A stretch of DNA of 35,174 bases from Fidelibacterota bacterium. GTDB lineage: Bacteria; Fidelibacterota; UBA8477; JABMPR01. The stretch is from NCBI GenBank assembly GCA_013202385.1, contig JABMOT010000194.1:1-35174 (forward strand), given 5' to 3'. The notes below the pieces were generated by a model. That model was not told the DNA's origin. It made no database searches and saw only the letters and a list, made by a program, of their open reading frames with translations. Shown one piece after another: positions 1 to 9,521 of the stretch (positions within the stretch are counted from its first letter, which is position 1; each line of letters opens with the position of its first letter). The translations under genes were made by a program, and so were the position numbers.

Positions 1-336
1 GGCTTGAATATCGGTTATGGCTTTGGAGATACATCGGCTGCCAGCGAGAACATCATTTTTCTTAATGGCCGCGGACACAAATTGGACGGAGTCAGTTTTC
101 ACATCCCTGAGGATAATTTTTTAAAGCAATGGCAGTTTTCCAGCAATGATGGTCGTCTCGAATTGGATTTTACTCCCATCCTCGATCGCTACTCCAACAC
201 GAATCTGCTGGTGATCCAATCCTGGCAGCATCAGGTTTTTGGCCGCTTCTCGGGTCAGGTCACCTTGGATGATGGATCGATTCTAGAGATCGAGAACCTA
301 CTGGGTTTTGCCGAAAAGGTGAAGAACCGCTGGTAA
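1..336 (+). CDS. C-terminal fragment of a DUF2804-like protein, truncated by the window edge
   Basis: Open frame runs from base 1; the listed TTG start at 4 is probably internal. C-terminus 'VFGRFSGQVTLDDGSILEIENLLGFAEKVKNRW' resembles the DUF2804 ending. Confidence 0.65.
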   Translation, partial: GLNIGYGFGDTSAASENIIFLNGRGHKLDGVSFHIPEDNFLKQWQFSSNDGRLELDFTPILDRYSNTNLLVIQSWQHQVFGRFSGQVTLDDGSILEIENLLGFAEKVKNRW

Positions 337-516
337 TCAGCTTTAAAATTATGAGATAAATCCTTGAAGAATTCTCATTCGGGTCAAGCCCCTAAATGCT
401 GGACTGATGAAGGCTAAAAGTTTATACTTGTGACCTGGAAAAATGGCGTGTCTCGGAACTGAGATGATTGATAGGCCGAAGTGACAATATTTGTAGAATA
501 TAGAAGGCGTTAAAAA

Positions 517-975
517 ATGATATTCCGTAGTACCTATAATAAGATCGTTGAGAAAATTCATGAGATTAATGATGATATCAAGCAGAATACTAAAGATATC
601 AAAAGAGCAGCTGATTTTGGGGATTTGAAAGAGAATGCTGAATACCATGCTGCTAAAGACAATCAGGCACATCTACACAATAAGCGCCATCGATTTGAGA
701 AGCATCTGGATGAAGAGGTTGTAGAGCCTAAGGACGTGAAAGCGGATAGAGTATCATTTGGGACCAAAGTAACTTATAGCGATGGCGAAAATACCATCAC
801 AGTGTCAATGGCCGGCGCTGCTGAGTATGAGTTAGAGCTCTACGAGAATATTGTCACCACTTCATCTCCATTCGCTCAACGTGTCCTGGGCAAGAAAATT
901 GGTGACACTCTGACACTGGATCTTCCAGGGGGAACCAAAACACTCACCATCCTGGATATCCAACTGTTGAAATAG
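517..975 (+). CDS. greA: GreA/GreB-family transcription elongation factor
   Basis: N-terminal coiled coil with tip motif 'DFGDLKENAEYHAAKDNQ' (canonical GDLxENAEYHAA) and C-terminal 'SPFAQRVLGKKIGDTLTLDLPGG' FKBP-like domain. Confidence 0.85.
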   Translation: MIFRSTYNKIVEKIHEINDDIKQNTKDIKRAADFGDLKENAEYHAAKDNQAHLHNKRHRFEKHLDEEVVEPKDVKADRVSFGTKVTYSDGENTITVSMAGAAEYELELYENIVTTSSPFAQRVLGKKIGDTLTLDLPGGTKTLTILDIQLLK

Positions 976-1092
976 TTTTTGCGCAGCGTTTCAGTCAATT
1001 TTTACGAATCCTTCAAACCGTCAGAAGCGCCATTGTTTGGGCCTTAGTCATCAGCGTACACAAACAGCAAAATCATACTCAAGGGACACCTC

Positions 1093-2253
1093 ATGCTAAC
1101 CTCTCTAAAATCAAAATTCCTGCTAAATCCAGATATTCATTATTTGAATCATGGATCTTTTGGAGCCTGCCCTCGCCCTGTATTTGAAGAGTATCAACGC
1201 TGGCAACTAGAACTTGAGCGTAATCCCATCGACTATTTTACCAGGCAATTAAAGGGCTTATTTGGAAAGGAAGCCAGTGGTCCCTTGGAAAAAGCCAGGA
1301 CAGATCTAGCTCAATTTGTGAATGCGGATGCGGAAGGGATGATTTTCACGCCTAACGTGACAATTGCTCTCAATGCCAATGCAAATTCCATCCAGCTGAA
1401 TGCACATGACGAGGTTTTGACTACAGATCATGAATATGGAACCATCATAGCAACCTGGTCGCGGAAATGCAAACAGACTGGGGCTGTGCTTAAGCAGGTC
1501 GAGATCGATCTGCCGGTGTCCACGCAGACTGAATTTATCGATTATTTCTGGAAGCAGGTGACCTCCCGAACCAAAGTGATTCTAATGAGTCACATCACCT
1601 CGGCCACAGCACTGGTTTTACCGGTAAAAGAGATTTGTGAAAGAGCCCGACATGCTGGGATTATCACAGTAATTGATGGTGCCCATGCTGTGGGACATCT
1701 GGATTTGGATGTACGTGATATCAATGCTGATTATTATACAAGTAATTGTCATAAATGGCTTTTGACCCCAAAGGGTACTGCCTTTTTATATGTTCATCCG
1801 AATCAGCGTGATCACTTTCAACCTCTGGTAATCAGCTGGGCAGAAATCAATCAGCCCTCTTTCTCTCTGCGCCATGAAATGTGGGGGACCCGTGATATGG
1901 CTGCCTTTTTGAGCATTCCTAAAGCATTGGAATTCCGCCAAATAAACGATTGGTCCAATCGGGCGGCTGAAGCTCGAAAAATTGTGCTGGAGTATCGGGT
2001 AAAATTCGCTGCCTTATGTGAACGAGATCTGATTTGCGATGAAACCTGGTTAGGACAAATGGCCAGCATCCTCCTACCAGCAAACACAAAACCTTTTGAA
2101 TTGTGGAACTATCTGTGGGATGAGTTCAAAATAGAAGCCATGATCACAAAATGGCAAGACGAGCCGATTCTGCGGCTGGGATTCAACGCCTACAACTCAA
2201 GGAATGAAATGGATCTGCTTTTTCAGGCATTATCCAGCTTTTATAAGCTTTAG
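1093..2253 (+). CDS. Class V aminotransferase, isopenicillin-N epimerase-like PLP enzyme
   Basis: 'YLNHGSFGACPRPVFEEYQRWQLELERNPIDYF' N-terminus, 'VIDGAHAVGHLDLDV', and PLP-lysine context 'SNCHKWLLTPKGTAFLYV'. Confidence 0.85.
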   Translation: MLTSLKSKFLLNPDIHYLNHGSFGACPRPVFEEYQRWQLELERNPIDYFTRQLKGLFGKEASGPLEKARTDLAQFVNADAEGMIFTPNVTIALNANANSIQLNAHDEVLTTDHEYGTIIATWSRKCKQTGAVLKQVEIDLPVSTQTEFIDYFWKQVTSRTKVILMSHITSATALVLPVKEICERARHAGIITVIDGAHAVGHLDLDVRDINADYYTSNCHKWLLTPKGTAFLYVHPNQRDHFQPLVISWAEINQPSFSLRHEMWGTRDMAAFLSIPKALEFRQINDWSNRAAEARKIVLEYRVKFAALCERDLICDETWLGQMASILLPANTKPFELWNYLWDEFKIEAMITKWQDEPILRLGFNAYNSRNEMDLLFQALSSFYKL

Positions 2254-2389
2254 ATCAAAGCCTCTCCAATTAGGAAAGTGTCTACCTTCATTTGAGAATT
2301 ATCCCATAACTGAAGTTTTCTTACAATACACATTTTCATGGTGCATTCAAAAGATTCACATCAATATTAATGGTTCACTAAAAAACAGC

Positions 2390-3520
2390 ATGCTGGAGAA
2401 GAAGACATTGAAGCAAACGATATTGGTCATATTCACTATCACACTATTGATTACAAACCTCTACGGGTGGGGACATGGATCCCATCGCTTTATAAATGCT
2501 ACGGCTGTTGATCATTTGCCTGTAGAGATGTCATTCTTTCAGGATCACAGGGAGTATCTTCGCGTGCATTCTGTTGATCCCGATTATAGCAGTGACCCTT
2601 ATCCAAGTGGGTATCACTGGATTGATATTGATTATTATGATGCGTTCTTTTCCGGAACCTTGCCCCATGAATGGGAAGCCATTATTGCCATGTATGGTCA
2701 AAATACCGTAGAATATGTCGGCATCGTACCCTGGGTGATTACCTGGTGGATGGATGATATGGTAGCCTTGATGGAAGCCGGAGATTGGGATCATGTCTGG
2801 CAAAAAGCAGCTGAACTGGGACACTACGTTGCTGATTCACACCAAGCCCTCCATCTTACTGTCAATTACGACGGACAGGATACAGGCAATACCGGCATTC
2901 ATGCACGCTATGAAACTGAAATGATGAATGACCACCTTAGCGAAATTGTTTTATCAGATTCTATCGCTGAATATTGGGAAACCCCCTTAGAATCCATCTT
3001 TTCGTATATTGATGATATTTATCCCATGGTCGATCTGGTCATGGCAGCAGATGATCTGGCTTCAGATGTGGATTCCAATCATGGGAACACCTATTTAAAC
3101 ATGATGTGGGTGGAAGTAGGGGATACAACGGTATGGAGTCTTGAGCGAGCCACCCTGGATCTTGCCAGCGTCTGGTACACGGCCTGGGTAAATGCAGGCT
3201 CTCCCTACCCACCTGGTGTCGTTAACATAGCAGATCAACGACCATCTCAATTTGAACTGAGTACTTTTCCAAACCCATTTAATGGGCAGGTTAATCTAAG
3301 CTATCAAATTATCGCAGAAGGTGAGACCAGTTTAAGAATATTTGATCTTAATGGACGGTTGGTCAGGACGCTCGTTTTGGGATCTAGTGCACCTGGGAAT
3401 TATGTTGTTCTCTGGGATGGAAAGGATCAGGATTTGGTAAATGTTAGTTCAGGGATATATTTATGTGAATTGCGGAACACTGGAAGCAGAGTGGTTCAAA
3501 AGGTATCCCTGTTAAAATAA
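2390..3520 (+). CDS. Secreted S1/P1-nuclease / zinc-dependent phospholipase C-fold protein with C-terminal T9SS sorting domain
   Basis: Signal peptide from internal ATG 2390 (MLEKKTLKQTILVIFTITLLITNLYG) followed by 'WGHGSHRFIN', 'YHWIDIDYYDAF', 'LGHYVADSHQALHL..DGQDTGNTGIHARYE' metal-ligand motifs; C-terminal 'FPNPFNGQVNLSYQI...LRIFDLNGRLV...SGIYLCEL...QKVSLLK'. Confidence 0.8.
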   Translation: MLEKKTLKQTILVIFTITLLITNLYGWGHGSHRFINATAVDHLPVEMSFFQDHREYLRVHSVDPDYSSDPYPSGYHWIDIDYYDAFFSGTLPHEWEAIIAMYGQNTVEYVGIVPWVITWWMDDMVALMEAGDWDHVWQKAAELGHYVADSHQALHLTVNYDGQDTGNTGIHARYETEMMNDHLSEIVLSDSIAEYWETPLESIFSYIDDIYPMVDLVMAADDLASDVDSNHGNTYLNMMWVEVGDTTVWSLERATLDLASVWYTAWVNAGSPYPPGVVNIADQRPSQFELSTFPNPFNGQVNLSYQIIAEGETSLRIFDLNGRLVRTLVLGSSAPGNYVVLWDGKDQDLVNVSSGIYLCELRNTGSRVVQKVSLLK

Positions 3521-3552
3521 TGAAGACCAATTATTGAGGAGAAGAACTGGAG

Positions 3553-3984
3553 ATGAATCAAGATTTTTACCAGAAAATGCGCGTTGATATTCGCGAATGG
3601 CTCCAAACAAAAACCGGAAAATCCAGCAAATGGTCTGAGTATTTATTGCTGGCACCAGATTTATTCCACCTGTTAGCCAAGCTGGCCATGGATAAAGAGA
3701 TTCCGAGCTCAGAGAAAGCAAAAATTGCTGGCGCTCTGGCCTATTTTATTTCACCCATCGATTTAATTCCAGAGGTTTTGTTTGGACCCATTGGATATCT
3801 GGATGATGTCGCCTTAGCGGCCTACGTTATCAATTCAGTCATGAAAAAATGTGACCCTGCAATTGTCCGGCGACACTGGGCTGGGGAACAGGATATACTG
3901 GATCTGGTGCAGCAGATCGTAGATGTCGCTGCAGATATGCTTGGCAACAAGATTTGGGACAAACTAAAAAATTTGGTCAAATAA
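3553..3984 (+). CDS. DUF1232 (YkvA-like) protein
   Basis: Motif 'KIAGALAYFISPIDLIPEVLFGPIGYLDDVALAAYVI', characteristic of DUF1232. Confidence 0.8.
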   Translation: MNQDFYQKMRVDIREWLQTKTGKSSKWSEYLLLAPDLFHLLAKLAMDKEIPSSEKAKIAGALAYFISPIDLIPEVLFGPIGYLDDVALAAYVINSVMKKCDPAIVRRHWAGEQDILDLVQQIVDVAADMLGNKIWDKLKNLVK

Positions 3985-4147
3985 ATAAAGACCAGTTTAG
4001 CCTTAAGCGTGGTTCACAGGCATCCTCGCCAGACTTCGTTTAAGAGTCTTCTGAACGCCAATAGGGAGAATCCAGATTCGCGTGACGTCAGCGCCCGTTC
4101 ACTGACCATATGCTTTTGAGCTTTGTATCCTTTGACAAGGGATCCCA

Positions 4148-6196
4148 ATGTTACGACTTTTGCCCATCACTTTTTTAATTCTTTTTGCCTGTGAGCCTGA
4201 GCTCCCCCCAGCTATAGTAATTATGAGTCCCGATCATCGAATTAGTGTGGAATTGGAGCAAATTCAGGGTTATCCCACTTATCATATTGAGGTAGAAGGA
4301 AAATTACTAATAAGACCATCAGCTCTTGGATTTCGCCTAAGGAAACAGCCTGATCTTACAGGTCCCTTCAAAGTTATTCAGACAAATCAGAATGAAATAA
4401 AGGAAACCTGGGAGCCGGTTTGGGGCCAGGAAAACCTGATTTCCTCTCGAAGCAATATGGTAAGAGTAGAACTAAAAGAAATAAATTCTCCAGGGCGTAA
4501 GCTTATTCTGTATTTTCGAGTGTTCGATGATGGGGTAAGTTTTCGTTATGAAATACCTGAACAGTCTGAGTTAGACTCGCTCTTTATTATAGAAGAATTA
4601 TCAGAATTTAATTTCGCGCAAAATGGTCAGGCCTGGTGGATACCAGGTAGTCATGAGTTCGATGCCTATGAAAAGCTACACAATAAGAGTCTGTTAAGTG
4701 AGATTGACTCTGCAAACACACCGATAACCTATCTGAGCGATGATCACTTTTATATCAGCATTCATGAGGCAAACCTGTCTAATTATGCGGCCATGACCCT
4801 GAAAAAAACAAGCGCTGACTCGTTAAGCTTTAAAAGTGAACTGGTTCCATGGCCTGATGGAGATAAAGTAAAGACTGTGACACCGATGCTTTCTCCCTGG
4901 AGGACTATAAGCATAGGTTGGAATGCGGCAGATCTCTTGCGATCTCGCATGATTTTGAATTTGAATGACCCCAATCGATTGAGCGATGTCTCGTGGATAC
5001 GGCCCATGAAATATGTGGGGATCTGGTGGGGAATGCATATTGATAAGTATACCTGGGTCCAGGGGGATCGTCATGGTGCCACCACCCAAAATACGAAAAC
5101 ATATATTGATTTTGCAGCAGACAATAACATCCAGGGTGTTCTGGTTGAAGGTTGGAATCAGGGCTGGGAACAGTGGGGTCAGGAAGGTGCATTGCAGTTG
5201 ACATCGCCCTACGCAGACTTTGATATAGACTCGGTCACGCAATATGCCCGTGACAAGCAGATCGCATTTATTGGGCACCATGAGACAACCGCAAATGTTT
5301 CTGCCTACGAGGAGCAGCTGGATACGGCTTTTGCCTACTATGCAAATCTGGGCATTCATGCAGTAAAAACAGGCTATGTTGGATCGATCAAACCCAGCGG
5401 TCAATATCACTATGGTCAGTGGATGGTAAATCACTTTCGGCGGGTCGTAGAAACAGCGGCCAAATATCATATTACAATTGATGCCCATGAACCAATCAAA
5501 GCGACTGGAATTGAGCGAACCTGGCCAAACATGATGACCAGGGAGGGTGCCCGCGGGCAGGAATACAACGCCTGGAGCGAGGGTAACCCCCCAGATCACA
5601 CAACCATTCTACCTTTCACCCGACTCCTGGCCGGACCCATGGATTACACTCCTGGAATATTTGATATCTGTTTCGACCGTTATAAAAAGGGCAATAAAGT
5701 ACATTCTACCTTGGCCAAACAATTGGCCCTTATGGTCGTTATTTACAGCCCATTGCAAATGGCGGCAGACCTGCCAGAAAATTATACTGGCCAACCCGCC
5801 TTTCAATTTATCAGGGATCTTGAAACAGATTGGGATGAATCCAGATATCTCGAAGCGGAGATTGGACAATTCGTCACCATTGCTCGGCGCTATGAGAATA
5901 AATGGTTTATTGGAGCCATTACCAACGAGCATGGCCGGACCCTATCCATTAAAATGTCAAGTATCACCGATTCAGACATGGTCGCTGAGTGTTATTCTGA
6001 TGGAGCGGATTCGGATTGGGAGAAGAATCCTACTGCCATTCACATTGGATCCTACCTGGCAAAATCTTCTGATTCGCTGAAAGCTACGCTGGCACCAGGG
6101 GGCGGCTTGGCACTATATTTACGGCCAGTAGAGGATTCTGACATTGACTTAAGGTCAATATCAAAATTGTTACAGGATCAGATGACTCAAAAATGA
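4148..6196 (+). CDS. Glycoside hydrolase family 97 (SusB-like alpha-glucosidase), lipoprotein
   Basis: Lipobox 'LILFAC'; GH97 blocks 'YVGIWWGMHIDKYTWVQGDRHGATTQNTKTYIDFAADNNIQGVLVEGWNQGWEQWG' and 'DAHEPIKATGIERTWPNMMTREGARGQEYNAW...HTTILPFTRLLAGPMDYTPGIFD'. Confidence 0.9.
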   Translation: MLRLLPITFLILFACEPELPPAIVIMSPDHRISVELEQIQGYPTYHIEVEGKLLIRPSALGFRLRKQPDLTGPFKVIQTNQNEIKETWEPVWGQENLISSRSNMVRVELKEINSPGRKLILYFRVFDDGVSFRYEIPEQSELDSLFIIEELSEFNFAQNGQAWWIPGSHEFDAYEKLHNKSLLSEIDSANTPITYLSDDHFYISIHEANLSNYAAMTLKKTSADSLSFKSELVPWPDGDKVKTVTPMLSPWRTISIGWNAADLLRSRMILNLNDPNRLSDVSWIRPMKYVGIWWGMHIDKYTWVQGDRHGATTQNTKTYIDFAADNNIQGVLVEGWNQGWEQWGQEGALQLTSPYADFDIDSVTQYARDKQIAFIGHHETTANVSAYEEQLDTAFAYYANLGIHAVKTGYVGSIKPSGQYHYGQWMVNHFRRVVETAAKYHITIDAHEPIKATGIERTWPNMMTREGARGQEYNAWSEGNPPDHTTILPFTRLLAGPMDYTPGIFDICFDRYKKGNKVHSTLAKQLALMVVIYSPLQMAADLPENYTGQPAFQFIRDLETDWDESRYLEAEIGQFVTIARRYENKWFIGAITNEHGRTLSIKMSSITDSDMVAECYSDGADSDWEKNPTAIHIGSYLAKSSDSLKATLAPGGGLALYLRPVEDSDIDLRSISKLLQDQMTQK

Positions 6197-6215
6197 ATCT
6201 AAAAGCGGGGCAATA

Positions 6216-7865
6216 GTGAGACACACTTCAATAAAATTTTTAATCGCAGCCACCATGTTCATGGCTATTCAAACTTGTTTACCACCACCGGTGACAAAGA
6301 CAGAAAGTTCTGATATGAATATTATACCAAAACCACAATCCATAGAAATACTTGAGGGCGAGTTCAAATTTGCAAAGTCAACCAGCTTCTATATCTCTGG
6401 TTCCAGCCAGAATGTCACCTTTTTTAGCGACTTTTTGAAAGGTTTGATCCCTGGACTTCAAGTTGGAGAGCAGGGTTCTGCAGATATTGAGCTTGAAATC
6501 ATGCAGGAAACCGATATTCAGAAGGAAGGGTATCGATTGGCGGTGACTAAAAAGGGGATTCATATTTCTGCTGGAGATGAGCCAGGACTCTTTTATGGAA
6601 TACAATCGCTGCGGCAATTGTTACCTCCAAGCAGCGAAAACGGCGTTGAATCGTTGAAAGGTTATAGGATTCGATCCGCTATTATTGAAGACTTCCCCCG
6701 CTTTGGCTGGCGCGGAATGCATCTGGATGTCTCCAGGCATTTCTTCCCACTTGAATTTGTTAAACGTTACATCGATATGATTGCCCTGCATAAAATGAAT
6801 GTTTTCCACTGGCACCTCAGTGATGACAATGGCTGGCGGCTGGAGATCAAAAAGTATCCTCTTTTGACCGAGATATGCGCATGGCGTGTGGATCGTGAGC
6901 ACGAAGACTGGCGAAAATGGTCACCCATTAAAGCAGGTGAAACCAGCAGCTATGGTGGCTTCTATACCCAAGACGAAGTCCGGGAAGTTGTTGCATATGC
7001 AGCCCAGCGTCAAATCTCAGTGATTCCAGAAATAGAAATGCCCGGTCATTCTTCAGAAATCTTTGCGGCCTATCCAGAACTGTCCTGTCAGGGTGAGCTG
7101 CTCCCCGTTCGACCAGGGAGCTATTGGCCAAACGAAGACATACTGTGTGCCGGAAATGATTCTGTTTTTACTTTCCTGGAAGATATTATCGATGAGGTTG
7201 TGGAGCTTTTTCCTGCCAGATATATCCACATCGGGGGTGATGAAGCACGAAAAACCCATTGGAAAACATGCCCGAAATGTCAAAACCGAATCACGGTTGA
7301 GGGGCTGGCCAATGAGGATGAATTAAAGAGCTGGTTTGTCCAGAAGATGGAAAAATATATCCTGTCAAAGGGCAAGAATCTTATTGGCTGGGACGAAATT
7401 CTGGAAGGGGGTCTGGCACCTGAAGCGACAGTGATGTCATGGCGAGGTGAAGCTGGCGGAATTGCTGCTGCCAAAGCCGGTCACGATGTAATAATGACCC
7501 CAACCTCCCATGTTTACTTCGACTATTACCAGGGAGATCCAGAGACAGAACCTCAAGCCATCGGGGGACATTCAACGCTGGAAAACGTCTATAGTTATGA
7601 GCCGATTCCAGCTGAGCTGGAAGAGCAGGAGCACCGATTTGTATTAGGATCGCAAGCCAATTTGTGGACCGAATTTATAAAAACTCCAGAGCATGCAGAG
7701 TATATGGTTTTGCCGAGGATGACCGCTTTATCAGAAGTGCTATGGTCGGCAAAAGATCAACGGGATTGGCAGGACTTTAGATCACGTCTGGGCTGGCTTT
7801 TGCCGCGTTTTGAGGAATTGGGGTGGAATTATCGACCCCTAGACGCTGAACAACTCAATAAGTAA
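6216..7865 (+). CDS. Glycoside hydrolase family 20 beta-N-acetylhexosaminidase, lipoprotein
   Basis: 'WRGMHLDVSRHFFPLEFVKRYIDMIALHKMNVFHWHLSDDNGWRLEIKKYPLLT', 'EIEMPGHSSEIFAAYPEL', catalytic D-E pair 'YIHIGGDEARKTHW', 'MSWRGEAGG'. GTG start. Confidence 0.93.
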   Translation: MRHTSIKFLIAATMFMAIQTCLPPPVTKTESSDMNIIPKPQSIEILEGEFKFAKSTSFYISGSSQNVTFFSDFLKGLIPGLQVGEQGSADIELEIMQETDIQKEGYRLAVTKKGIHISAGDEPGLFYGIQSLRQLLPPSSENGVESLKGYRIRSAIIEDFPRFGWRGMHLDVSRHFFPLEFVKRYIDMIALHKMNVFHWHLSDDNGWRLEIKKYPLLTEICAWRVDREHEDWRKWSPIKAGETSSYGGFYTQDEVREVVAYAAQRQISVIPEIEMPGHSSEIFAAYPELSCQGELLPVRPGSYWPNEDILCAGNDSVFTFLEDIIDEVVELFPARYIHIGGDEARKTHWKTCPKCQNRITVEGLANEDELKSWFVQKMEKYILSKGKNLIGWDEILEGGLAPEATVMSWRGEAGGIAAAKAGHDVIMTPTSHVYFDYYQGDPETEPQAIGGHSTLENVYSYEPIPAELEEQEHRFVLGSQANLWTEFIKTPEHAEYMVLPRMTALSEVLWSAKDQRDWQDFRSRLGWLLPRFEELGWNYRPLDAEQLNK

Positions 7866-7895
7866 ATTCAGGTTCTGAGTGAGACCATGTCCCTC

Positions 7896-8996
7896 TCAGA
7901 GCTTGGGATCTTGTTTATATATATTTATGGGTTCGTTGCCTAGGAGAACACGTAGCCCGGCTTCGGCCAGCGCTTCCAGTTCATTTTCACCAGGTTCAAT
8001 ATAAATTTCGGCCATATTATGAATGCGTTCAGAGATTGACTCGCAAAGTAAACTTGAGTGTGCCATGCCACCTGTGAGTAAAACGCCATTAAGTTGAAAA
8101 GATAACACTGAAGCCATGGCGCCGATTTCCTTGGCAATTTGATACACCATTGCCTCGAAGATCAATTGGACTTCTACTTTCCCGGATTTCAACAGCTCTT
8201 CTACTTTTCTCAAATCTCCTGTTCCCAGGTATCCTTTTAGCCCAGAATTTATAGAAAGTAAGGTCTCTATTTTTGCTCGGCTCGAGCCTTTCTGGAAAGC
8301 CAGATCCAGAACTCCAGCAATAGGTAATGCACCGGCTCGTTCTGAGCTGAAGGGACCCATGCCGAGTAGCCCATCATTTACATCAATAATACGTCCGTTT
8401 TTTAAAGCAGCCACTGATATTCCACCTCCCATGTGGCAGACCACCCAGGAACTTTTAAAGAAATCCAGATCCAGCCGCTTGCATCGTTTTCGTAAACTTG
8501 CTTTGATATTGAGGGCATGGCTTCGTGATTTTCGCTCAATGCCCGGAACCCCTGATATTCTGGCAACTGCTTCGAATTCATCCGTACTAATTGGATCCGC
8601 AATATAAACAGGAATATTTAATTCCGATCCGAGCTGATATCCAATCAAGGCTGCCAGATTGCTGGCATGCCGAGAATACCTGACCGAGTTAATGTCATTT
8701 ATCATTCCAGTGTTTACAGCGTATACACCACCCTCCAGGGGTCGCAGTGGTGCACCCCGAGCCATGATGAGATCGAATTTGAAGGGCTCTGATGCGACAA
8801 ATTGTCTAACTGCCTTCGTTCTTATTTCGTTGGCGGTCTCATAATTTTCAATTTGACCTGCGGGTGTATCTGTAGGATCCAGACTGGCTTCCTTGATGAG
8901 TCGAATTGACTTATGAATCAAATTAAAATGATATACTGCCAACTTTGTAGAAGTTGATCCAGGATTGATGATCAGGAAGTGACCGCTGTTCGTCAT
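7896..8996 (-). CDS. buk: Butyrate kinase
   Basis: Acetate/butyrate kinase fold motifs 'LIINPGSTSTKLAVY', 'VCHMGGGISVAALKNGRIIDVNDGLLGMGPFSSERAGALP', 'GVLLTGGMAHS', 'YIEPGENELEALAEAGLRVL'. Confidence 0.92.
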   Translation of the reverse strand: MTNSGHFLIINPGSTSTKLAVYHFNLIHKSIRLIKEASLDPTDTPAGQIENYETANEIRTKAVRQFVASEPFKFDLIMARGAPLRPLEGGVYAVNTGMINDINSVRYSRHASNLAALIGYQLGSELNIPVYIADPISTDEFEAVARISGVPGIERKSRSHALNIKASLRKRCKRLDLDFFKSSWVVCHMGGGISVAALKNGRIIDVNDGLLGMGPFSSERAGALPIAGVLDLAFQKGSSRAKIETLLSINSGLKGYLGTGDLRKVEELLKSGKVEVQLIFEAMVYQIAKEIGAMASVLSFQLNGVLLTGGMAHSSLLCESISERIHNMAEIYIEPGENELEALAEAGLRVLLGNEPINIYKQDPKL

Positions 8997-9098
8997 TGTG
9001 CTGCTTTCATACTAATACGCTGAAATTAAGTCTGCTGAGCCTTAAAACACGGGATACTTGATGTGATTTGGCAGATTTAGATCGAATGAAGTAGATAA

Positions 9099-9521
9099 AT
9101 GATGGAGACCTTTTATTTAAGCTCCCTATATTGTCGTATGAATCTCCGACAGAAATCAATCGCCTGGTTTAATCCTACGATTCATTCAATTGTTTCCATG
9201 GGTATTTCTCTCATCACAGCGTATCTGGCTTTTAGAAATGTCGAACTCAGCAGCGAGACACTCGTCACATTTATGGCATATTACTTAATGCTGGGAATAA
9301 TGACGATCATATTCAGCATGAGAATCAAGTTGACAGATAAAAAAACCCGTCAGCTATTACAATTCAGCTTTATTTTGTTTGGATTTGTCCTCATGGCTGC
9401 AGGTGTTTTGGGGATGCTGAATGGTAAAGTTACAATGGCTGCAATATTTATGCTTATCTTGTTTCTACCGGGTCTGGCAACCATGAGAGCTGGGCTACAT
9501 TTTAATAAAACTGGAGAATAA
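9099..9521 (+). CDS. Small integral membrane protein of unknown function
   Basis: ORF with about four hydrophobic segments and no recognised family; ends adjacent to the next CDS (9521/9522). Confidence 0.55.
   Translation: MMETFYLSSLYCRMNLRQKSIAWFNPTIHSIVSMGISLITAYLAFRNVELSSETLVTFMAYYLMLGIMTIIFSMRIKLTDKKTRQLLQFSFILFGFVLMAAGVLGMLNGKVTMAAIFMLILFLPGLATMRAGLHFNKTGE

Noticed and set aside
349-672. 107-aa minus-strand ORF overlapping the greA start
   Set aside because: Overlaps the motif-supported GreA-family frame and has no recognisable domain.
4823-5599. 258-aa ORF on the minus strand inside the GH97 gene
   Set aside because: Entirely antisense to a well-supported CDS, with no recognisable domain; shadow ORF.
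5547-6080. 177-aa alternative-frame ORF within GH97
   Set aside because: Overlaps the GH97 frame that contains family motifs; no family signal of its own.
7870-7912. Imperfect dyad CTGAGTGAGAC/GTCCCTCTCAG between convergent GH20 and buk as a bidirectional terminator
   Set aside because: Two mismatches within an 11-bp arm and no clear T-runs; too weak to call.
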